The notes under the pieces were generated by a model. The model had not been told where the DNA came from, did no database searches, and saw only the letters and a program-made list of their open reading frames with translations. A stretch of DNA of 5,299 nucleotides from CAJQND01 sp051010055 (lineage in GTDB: Bacteria > Pseudomonadota > Alphaproteobacteria > Rhizobiales > CAJQND01). The translations under genes were made by a program, and so were the position numbers. The stretch is from the NCBI GenBank assembly GCA_051010055.1, contig JBPCVY010000016.1, positions 1-5,299 of the forward strand, given 5' to 3'. Shown piece after piece: positions 1 through 5,299 of the stretch (the first letter of the stretch is position 1; every line of letters begins with the position of its first letter).

Positions 1-396
1 CAATAATGGGTGGTGCCAGGTACCGCGGGCATAGTTCACCCCCTGACCCGGCCCGGCCAGAAAAGCGCACGGCCTTCCCGGTTTGCCTGCCCCGTCATCT
101 TTGGCAACTACAACCAGGTAAGGCTCACCTGAAAGCGGCATGAATGCCTGCGAGCCAAGCGGGTGGCGCTCCATCATGGAGATGGCGATGGGCGCGGAAA
201 AAGGCGCTCCCTCAAAAATACTGATGATAGCCTTACCGCCAGAAGAGCCCACATCAGCTGCCGCCAATGCGTGAAATCTCTGGGTCGTGCCATTGTTGAT
301 TGGAAAGGAATGTGCGCCCTCTGTTTCAATGACATCGCCAAAGGGCCTGAAACCTTCACAGGTGAGAAGTTCTACATTGAGGGCTTCCGGCCTCAT
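1..396 (-). CDS. allA: Ureidoglycolate lyase, C-terminus cut by window edge
   Basis: The enzyme splits ureidoglycolate into glyoxylate and urea, the last step of ureide breakdown, in the cytoplasm. I translated this frame by hand: 132 codons are open from the ATG at 396 to the left edge with no stop. Recognisable family stretches are FRPFGDVIE (residues 16-24), FPINNGTTQRFHAL (31-44), MMERHPLGSQAF (74-85), PLSGEPYLVVVA (87-98) and PGQGVNYARGTWHHPL (116-131). Family members are about 160-170 residues, so roughly 30-40 C-terminal residues are missing, which is only an edge effect. The ATG overlaps the TGA of the allantoicase gene by four bases (ATGA), and only a weak GGGAAAG lies upstream, so translation is probably coupled to alc. 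The identification rests on remembered family motifs, not on a search. Confidence 0.93.
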   Translation of the reverse strand, partial: MRPEALNVELLTCEGFRPFGDVIETEGAHSFPINNGTTQRFHALAAADVGSSGGKAIISIFEGAPFSAPIAISMMERHPLGSQAFMPLSGEPYLVVVAKDDGAGKPGRPCAFLAGPGQGVNYARGTWHHPLL

Positions 397-1409
397 TTTG
401 CAACTTTCCCGAACAAGCGCAGCCTGCTCACCCCGCCGTCTGGAAAAATATTGAGCCGAACATGGGTAATCGGGCCGAGATCGGCAATTCCATCATTGAA
501 CTCATGAATAATATCGGCGCTCAATTTGGTTTGGGGAAAAAGCTCCGGCCATTCTTCGCTGCCCTCGCCCCGAGATTCCCCGTCAATGCGCGCACCCTGC
601 AGGGAAAACCGGTCGGGAAAATTGCCTTTGAAATGACAGGTATCGATGACAATTTTATCAACGGTTCCTGCCGATCCAAGGCGCAAAACCGCCCAGTCAT
701 TTCCAGGCACACGGCGGCGCGCTGTCTCCCAGCCATCGCCCATATTCACCCCGCGGCCAGGCGCCAGCATGTTCGCCGGCGCACCGAAATGAGAATCGTT
801 GCACGCAACCGCCCTGCCGCCGTTTTCAACCGCCAGCAAATCAATGGTTTCGTTCTCGCCGATGGATGAGAAGTCCACCTCCACCTCACCATAAAGGCGC
901 AACCTGGCAATGCCGCCATCGGGGAAGATATCAAGGCGCACATGTGTCCAGGCCTGTGAGGGATTGGTTTTCACCACGTGGTGGCTATTGCCCTCAAGGC
1001 TCATGCGCGGCACGAGCTCGGTCCATTCAGCATCCTCGCCCGGATCGCCCTCGCCCGACCAAACCTGTAGCGATGCTTCAGGCGGGTAGTTGCCGGTGAA
1101 ATGGCTTGTATCAATGTCGACACCGCGAATGCGGCCAGGCCGCCCCAGCCGGATAATGCACCAGTCGTGACCTTCAACCCTTTTACGCCGGCTTTCCCAG
1201 CCATCCATCCACTTGCCGTTTTCATCATATTTGCCGGGAACAAATATAGGCGGCTCAGGGGAAATTAACCGCTCTTTCGGGGCGAAGAAATCATCAGTTG
1301 CGTAAATCACCTTGGTGCCAAGGCGAGGGTGGGCCAAATCCACCCAGGTTGCTGCAAGTTCGTCTGCGCGCGGGTCCTTTTCTGCGGCAATAAACAAGGC
1401 GTCGCTCAT
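393..1409 (-). CDS. alc: Allantoicase
   Basis: Allantoicase (allantoate amidinohydrolase) hydrolyses allantoate to ureidoglycolate and urea. The protein is 338 residues, the usual length, and shows the family's internal duplication. Repeat 1 has MDGWESRRKR (68-77), DWCIIRLG (82-89), VDIDTSHFTGNYP (97-109) and THVRLDIFPDGG (155-166). Repeat 2 has the matching GDGWETARRR (224-233), DWAVLRLG (238-245), VIDTCHFKGNFP (254-265) and THVRLNIFPDGG (316-327). I chose the ATG at 1409 because a GGAAGGAG Shine-Dalgarno sequence sits 11 bases upstream, the ATG overlaps the puuE stop as ATGA, and family similarity begins there. A further in-frame start at 1463 would add 18 residues that lie inside the end of puuE. 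The stop overlaps the allA start in the same way. It is a stand-alone allantoicase with no fused OHCU decarboxylase domain. Confidence 0.96.
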   Translation of the reverse strand: MSDALFIAAEKDPRADELAATWVDLAHPRLGTKVIYATDDFFAPKERLISPEPPIFVPGKYDENGKWMDGWESRRKRVEGHDWCIIRLGRPGRIRGVDIDTSHFTGNYPPEASLQVWSGEGDPGEDAEWTELVPRMSLEGNSHHVVKTNPSQAWTHVRLDIFPDGGIARLRLYGEVEVDFSSIGENETIDLLAVENGGRAVACNDSHFGAPANMLAPGRGVNMGDGWETARRRVPGNDWAVLRLGSAGTVDKIVIDTCHFKGNFPDRFSLQGARIDGESRGEGSEEWPELFPQTKLSADIIHEFNDGIADLGPITHVRLNIFPDGGVSRLRLFGKVAK

Positions 1410-2299
1410 TTTCTGTGATGCTCCTTCCAATGGCGGGCAATGTCGATGCGCCGCGTCACCCAAACCTTTTCCCTCGTGCCGATATATTCGAGAAATCTCT
1501 GCAGGGCCGCCACTCTGCCCGGACGGCCAGCAAGCCGGCAGTGCAGGCCAACCGACATGATCTTCGCCTGGCCGTTCATGCCTTCCTCGTAAAGCACATC
1601 GAATGTGTCCCTGAGATAAGCAAAAAACTGATCTCCTGAATTGAACCCTTGCGGGGTGGCAAAGCGCATGTCGTTGGCATCAAGTGTGTAGGGCACAATC
1701 AGCAAGTCATCGCGCCAATAGGGCAAATCATCCGCATAGGAATCTGCTGCATATTCAAAGCCGCCTTCTTCGGAGACCAGATCAAAAGAGTTGATTGATG
1801 TGCGGCCCGTGTACCAGCCAAGGGGGCGCGTGCCGGTTGCTTCAGTATGGATGGCGATAGCCTCTTCCATATGGGCACGTTCTTCTTCCTTGGTGAAGTC
1901 CTTGTACTCAATCCACCTGAGGCCGTGGGAGGCGATTTCCCAATTTGCTTCCAGCATGGCAGCAACCGCCTGCGGATTGCGTTGCAAAGCCATGGCAACA
2001 CCATAGACCGTTACCGGCAGATTTCTTGACGTAAAGGCTCTCCAAAGACGCCAAAAGCCGGCCCTTGAGCCATACTCATAGATGGATTCCATGTTCATAT
2101 GACGCTGGCCAGGCCAGGCTTCAGCACCGGTTATTTCGCTCAAGAAAGCTTCTGATGCCGCATCGCCATGGAGGATGGAGTTCTCGCCGCCTTCTTCATA
2201 ATTGATTACGAACTGGACGGCTATGCGCGCACCGTCTGGCCATTTCGGATCAGGTGGGTTTCGTCCATAGCCCACCATGTCACGGGGATAATCGCTCAC
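1406..2299 (-). CDS. puuE: Allantoinase PuuE (polysaccharide-deacetylase fold)
   Basis: PuuE hydrolyses allantoin to allantoate. It belongs to the NodB/polysaccharide deacetylase fold and is unrelated to the metal-dependent amidohydrolase AllB. With the GTG start it has 297 residues. Diagnostic stretches are YPRDMVGYGRNPP (4-16), VINYEEGGENSILHGD (31-46), ESIYEYGSRAGFWR (71-84), ASHGLRWIEY (123-132), PLGWYTGRT (159-167), YADDLPYW (188-195), PYTLDANDMRF (203-213), GLHCRLAGRP (251-260) and RRIDIARHW (283-291). The usual NodB metal-binding motifs are altered: NYEEGGE stands in place of the TFDD motif, and SHG lacks the second histidine. This fits the reported metal-independence of the family. 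GTG at 2299 is preferred because AAAAAGG lies nine bases upstream and MSDYPRD matches family N-termini. A TTG at 2332, directly after the puuD stop, would add 11 residues and has no clear ribosome binding site. The stop overlaps the alc start by four bases. Confidence 0.95.
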   Translation of the reverse strand: MSDYPRDMVGYGRNPPDPKWPDGARIAVQFVINYEEGGENSILHGDAASEAFLSEITGAEAWPGQRHMNMESIYEYGSRAGFWRLWRAFTSRNLPVTVYGVAMALQRNPQAVAAMLEANWEIASHGLRWIEYKDFTKEEERAHMEEAIAIHTEATGTRPLGWYTGRTSINSFDLVSEEGGFEYAADSYADDLPYWRDDLLIVPYTLDANDMRFATPQGFNSGDQFFAYLRDTFDVLYEEGMNGQAKIMSVGLHCRLAGRPGRVAALQRFLEYIGTREKVWVTRRIDIARHWKEHHRK

Positions 2300-2308
2300 C
2301 GCATCACA

Positions 2309-2315
2309 CCTTTTT
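2309..2315 (-). promoter_or_regulatory. Ribosome binding site of puuE
   Basis: AAAAAGG on the minus strand lies nine bases before the GTG at 2299. It falls inside the possible 11-codon extension from the TTG at 2332, so it argues for the shorter protein. The match to the anti-Shine-Dalgarno sequence is partial. Confidence 0.5.
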
Positions 2316-2332
2316 CTGATGTCATCTTGCAA

Positions 2333-3526
2333 TTACTCGGTCTTTGCGCCCTGAACGACCCAGTCGCCCAGAAGCTGGCGCTCATCCTCTGTCATCTCGG
2401 TCTCGTTGCCAAGAGGCATGGCGTCGGACAAGACGGTTTGGGCGCGAATTTGTGCCGCGAACTTGCGCATGGAATCTGCGGTTTCCAGCACCACGCCCTT
2501 TGGCGGCTCATCAAAGCTTTCATTGGTTGGGTTGGCCGCATGGCAACTGGTGCAATGCTTGGTGATGATTTGCTGCACTTCGGCAAACTCTACCTGCTCA
2601 CCATCACCCGAGCCGCCAGCCTGATATCCGGTAAACACAATCAACCCCACCACCATGGCGGCAGCCAGCGGAAGCGCCGTCTTGCCTGTCCAGTCAAGCC
2701 GGCCTGCATCGTAGGTATTGAAGAAGTGGCGCACCAGCGCACCGATGATGACAACCGCCAGGGCAATCAGCCAGGCGCTCGGCTGGCCAAACGTGATGGG
2801 ATAATGGTTCGACACCATCATGAACAAAACCGGCAGGGTCAGATAGTTATTGTGCAAGGAGCGCTGTTTTGCCCGCGCGCCGATTTCCGGGTCGGGCGTT
2901 TCACCGGCCAGAAGGGCTTCGGTTACTTTCTTCTGGCCGGGGATGATAACCATGAACACATTGGCCGCCATTATGGTGCCTATGAAGGCGCCGATATGGA
3001 TGAATGCTGCGCGGCCAGAGTAAAGATGGGTATACCCCCAAGCAGATATGGCGATGAGGATAAAAACCGTCAGCGCCAAAAGCCCTGTGTTGCGGCCAAT
3101 TTGCGAACGACAAATCAGGTCATAGGCAAGCCAGCCAACGGCCAGTGAAACAATCGAGATGGCGACAGCCTGCCAGGGCAAAAGGTCTGCCTTGGCGCTG
3201 TCAATGAGGTAGGTTTCCGCGCCGTAGTAGTAAATTATGGCGAGCAGCAAAAAGCCGGTTACCCATGTGAAGTAGGCCTCATATTTGAACCAGTGCAGTT
3301 CCTTGGGCAGGGTTTCAGGAGCATTGAGATATTTCTCCGTGCGGTAAAACCCGCCGCCATGCACCATCCAGCTTTCACCGGCCAACGCCTCATCTGAGCC
3401 CTCGCGCCGGCGCAGGCTTTCATCGAGCCAGATGAAAAAGAATGATGTGCCAATCCACGTAATGCCCAACAAAACATGGGCCCAGCGGATGAGAAGTTCG
3501 ATCCAATCGAGAATGATGAGTGTCAT
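2333..3526 (-). CDS. puuD: Membrane urate oxidase PuuD with C-terminal cytochrome c domain
   Basis: PuuD oxidises urate to 5-hydroxyisourate. It is an integral membrane protein that is thought to pass electrons to the respiratory chain through its own cytochrome c, unlike soluble uricase, which makes hydrogen peroxide. The 397-residue protein has about eight hydrophobic segments, near residues 8-33, 85-101, 117-138, 148-167, 173-196, 228-245, 249-267 and 284-300. Family landmarks are WAHVLLGITWIGTSFFFIWLD (15-35), GGGFYRTEKY (57-66), LHWFKYEAYFTW (77-88), HIGAFIGTIMAANVF (177-191) and SLHNNYLTLPVLFMM (223-237). After a Gly-rich linker (303-309), HCTSCH (324-329) is a CxxCH haem c site, and Met370 in SDAMPLGN is the likely axial ligand. 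The ATG at 3526 has GGGAGGG 11 bases upstream. It is the first gene of the operon, and its TAA is one base from a possible TTG start of puuE. Confidence 0.96.
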   Translation of the reverse strand: MTLIILDWIELLIRWAHVLLGITWIGTSFFFIWLDESLRRREGSDEALAGESWMVHGGGFYRTEKYLNAPETLPKELHWFKYEAYFTWVTGFLLLAIIYYYGAETYLIDSAKADLLPWQAVAISIVSLAVGWLAYDLICRSQIGRNTGLLALTVFILIAISAWGYTHLYSGRAAFIHIGAFIGTIMAANVFMVIIPGQKKVTEALLAGETPDPEIGARAKQRSLHNNYLTLPVLFMMVSNHYPITFGQPSAWLIALAVVIIGALVRHFFNTYDAGRLDWTGKTALPLAAAMVVGLIVFTGYQAGGSGDGEQVEFAEVQQIITKHCTSCHAANPTNESFDEPPKGVVLETADSMRKFAAQIRAQTVLSDAMPLGNETEMTEDERQLLGDWVVQGAKTE

Positions 3527-3564
3527 GGCGCGATTAGCCCTCCCGCAATTTGCCCGCCAGTTTA

Positions 3565-3602
3565 AGAGCCCAAACGCTCTCCAGAGTTTTGGGTTAGGCT
3601 CT
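3565..3602. repeat. Nested inverted repeat, possible operator or 5'UTR hairpin
   Basis: Three pairs of arms share nearly one centre near 3581: AGAGCC (3565-3570) with GGCTCT (3597-3602), CCCAAA (3569-3574) with TTTGGG (3588-3593), and CTCT (3577-3580) with AGAG (3583-3586). The outer pair is offset by three extra bases on the right side. Relative to the predicted puuD promoter it would lie at about +14 to +51, which suits a repressor site or an RNA hairpin in the leader. I found no T-N11-A LysR box sharing its centre, so the binding protein need not be the neighbouring LysR regulator. Confidence 0.5.
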
Positions 3603-3616
3603 CAGGTTATCGCGCG

Positions 3617-3650
3617 TTGACGATTATAAAAAAATAGAAGAAAATAAATA
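3617..3650 (+). promoter_or_regulatory. Possible lysR promoter
   Basis: TTGACG at 3617-3622 is a good -35 box reading toward lysR. The -10 partners are poor: AAAATA at 3641-3646 (18-base spacer) or TAAATA at 3645-3650 (22-base spacer). The element lies back to back with the TATAAT of the opposite promoter, so the two would compete for RNA polymerase. Confidence 0.25.
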
Positions 3651-3651
3651 A
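3623..3651 (-). promoter_or_regulatory. Probable puuD operon promoter
   Basis: On the minus strand TATAAT (3628 to 3623) is a perfect -10 box. Seventeen bases upstream is TTATTT (3651 to 3646), a poor -35 box, which is usual for promoters that need an activator. Transcription would start near 3616 and give a leader of about 90 bases before the puuD ATG. The region is AT-rich compared with its surroundings, so a chance TATAAT is possible. Confidence 0.4.
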
Positions 3652-3679
3652 TACTTTCGCATCTTGATTGATAATAGCC

Positions 3680-4603
3680 ATGTCAGACATTTCCAACTGG
3701 GCCGTATTCGCAAAGGTTGTGGAGCTGAAAAGCCTGTCAGCGGCAGGCCGGGAACTGCGCCTGACGGCGGCCGTTGTGTCGAACCGTATTGCCAAGATGG
3801 AACGCCAGTTGGGGGTGCGTTTGCTGAACCGCACGACCCGGCGCGTGAACGCCACCGAAGAGGGGCTTATTTTCTATGAGCACTGCCTGCGCATCCTGAA
3901 GGAAATCGAGGCTATTGAAACCACGATTGGTTCGCGCTCAGATGCGCCGAAGGGGGCCATTACGGTCACCGCGCCTGCCGGTTTCGGGCGCCTGCACGTG
4001 GCGCCTTTTCTGCCCAAATTTGTGGAGCAGCATGAGGGCCTCACCGTACGCCTTCACCTTACCGACAGGCTGACGGATGTGATTGCGGAGGGAACCGATG
4101 TGGCCATCCGCATTGCAGATTTGAAAAGCTACTCGTTCATTGCCAAGAAGCTTGCCGCCAACACCCGGGCCATTGTGGCTTCCCCGGCCTATCTGGAACG
4201 CCATGGCGCGCCAGAGGAACTGAATGATCTCCTCTCCCACAAATGTCTGTTGCTGCGCTTTCCAGGCTCCAAGCAATATCAGTGGACGCTAGTGGACGAA
4301 GGCGGCAAGTCGGTAACTATGCAGGTTTCCGGCCCGCTTGATTCAGATAATGGCGAGGCGCTTACCGCCTGGTGCCTGGATGGGGCAGGCCTTGCGGTGA
4401 AGTCCATGTGGGAGGTGGGTGCGCACATTGCCGAAGGCCGCCTTAAGGTGGTTTTGCCGGACTGGCGACCGCCGGGCCATGCCATTTTCGCCATCTATCC
4501 CCACAGCCGGCTGATGCCGCCACGGGTGCGCGCCTTTATCGACTTTATGGCGGAAACTTACGGGCCCCGCCCCTATTGGGAAAAGGCCCTGGAGGGGATG
4601 TGA
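3680..4603 (+). CDS. LysR-type transcriptional regulator
   Basis: This is a DNA-binding regulator of 307 residues, a normal length for the family. The N-terminal winged helix-turn-helix spans about residues 4-63, with SLSAAGRELRLTAAVVSNRI (18-37) as the helix-turn-helix and LGVRLLNRTTRRVNATEEG (44-62) as the wing. A linker helix follows (about 65-85). The effector-binding domain starts at KGAITVTAPAGFGR (91-104) and runs to about 294. It carries the usual DVAIRIADLKS (140-150), LLLRFPG (190-196) and GAGLAVKSMW (235-244) stretches. I chose the ATG at 3680, since MSDISNW is a typical start; a TTG at 3668 is in frame. There is no clear Shine-Dalgarno sequence in the AT-rich upstream bases. It is transcribed away from the urate operon, a classic LysR layout, so regulation of puuD-allA is likely. 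The effector is unknown. Confidence 0.93.
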   Translation: MSDISNWAVFAKVVELKSLSAAGRELRLTAAVVSNRIAKMERQLGVRLLNRTTRRVNATEEGLIFYEHCLRILKEIEAIETTIGSRSDAPKGAITVTAPAGFGRLHVAPFLPKFVEQHEGLTVRLHLTDRLTDVIAEGTDVAIRIADLKSYSFIAKKLAANTRAIVASPAYLERHGAPEELNDLLSHKCLLLRFPGSKQYQWTLVDEGGKSVTMQVSGPLDSDNGEALTAWCLDGAGLAVKSMWEVGAHIAEGRLKVVLPDWRPPGHAIFAIYPHSRLMPPRVRAFIDFMAETYGPRPYWEKALEGM

Positions 4604-4618
4604 AAATAATTACCTGAA

Positions 4619-4636
4619 AACCCCTTTTGAGGGGTT
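4619..4636. terminator. Hairpin after lysR, weak terminator
   Basis: AACCCCT (4619-4625) and AGGGGTT (4630-4636) form a seven-base-pair stem with a TTTG loop, 15 bases past the lysR stop. On the plus strand no T-run follows. On the minus strand the stem is followed by TT and then CAGG, since the AAAA at 4617-4620 becomes TTTT partly inside the stem. It could end lysR transcripts inefficiently, or stop transcripts arriving from the recombinase side. Confidence 0.5.
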
Positions 4637-4663
4637 GTGCCCCACCGCCGGCAGGTCTATATG
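4635..4663 (+). promoter_or_regulatory. Probable tRNA-fMet promoter
   Basis: TTGTGC (4635-4640) and TATATG (4658-4663) are spaced by exactly 17 bases, and the expected start near 4670 is about six bases before the tRNA. Both boxes are imperfect. The -35 box shares two bases with the 3' arm of the hairpin behind lysR. Confidence 0.45.
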
Positions 4664-4675
4664 ACAGTTCGTTGA

Positions 4676-5299
<624 letters not shown>

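Noticed and set aside
163..507. Plus-strand open frame of 114 codons over the allA/alc junction
   Set aside because: It is antisense to two well-supported genes that are joined by an ATGA overlap, and its composition is low-complexity basic.
462..869. Plus-strand open frame of 135 codons inside alc
   Set aside because: It lies wholly antisense to the allantoicase gene, has no family motif and no ribosome binding site that stands out.
1410..1463. Eighteen-residue N-terminal extension of allantoicase
   Set aside because: The extra codons sit inside the end of puuE and upstream of a strong GGAAGGAG; family similarity begins after MSDALF.
2168..3148. Plus-strand open frame of 326 codons antisense to puuE and puuD
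   Set aside because: It has no recognisable domain, is rich in His, Arg and Gln as expected from the complement of a membrane protein gene, and both opposite genes are strongly identified.
3668..3679. TTG start four codons upstream of the lysR ATG
   Set aside because: The ATG at 3680 gives a typical LysR N-terminus, and neither start has a clear ribosome binding site.

Overview
The window looks like alphaproteobacterial chromosome. The grounds are the PuuD-type membrane urate oxidase with a cytochrome c tail, an initiator tRNA with an A-U first pair in its lower anticodon stem, and a recombinase C-terminus of a type common in that class. Base composition seems moderately GC-rich over the purine genes (72/120 in two lines counted by hand near 2641 and 3001) and lower over the recombinase (143/300 in five lines counted between 4861 and 5280). 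I cannot name a genus.

Positions 1-3526 hold a minus-strand operon for urate and ureide breakdown, transcribed right to left: puuD (urate oxidase), puuE (cofactor-independent allantoinase), alc (allantoicase) and allA (ureidoglycolate lyase, cut by the left edge). The last three are joined by two 4-base ATGA stop/start overlaps, so translation is probably coupled. Together they take urate to 5-hydroxyisourate, and allantoin through allantoate and ureidoglycolate to glyoxylate and two urea. The steps from 5-hydroxyisourate to S-allantoin (HIU hydrolase, OHCU decarboxylase) are not in the window. They may lie beyond the left edge or elsewhere.

Positions 3527-3679 form a 153-base divergent control region. 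It has a perfect TATAAT box facing puuD, a nested palindrome (3565-3602) and an AT-rich tract. A LysR-type regulator gene (3680-4603) reads the other way. Its position suggests that it controls the operon, but this is inferred from layout only.

Positions 4604-5299 are a junction between chromosome and mobile element. A hairpin follows lysR, then a promoter and a complete initiator tRNA-fMet (4676-4752). Directly behind the tRNA, on the opposite strand, is the C-terminal part of a large serine recombinase. Its reading frame runs into the tRNA gene and stops in the anticodon loop, so its last 13 residues are encoded by the antisense of the tRNA. This is the signature of an element integrated at the tRNA 3' end, with the element extending beyond the right edge. 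The junction is the most interesting thing here. I saw no wholly new system.
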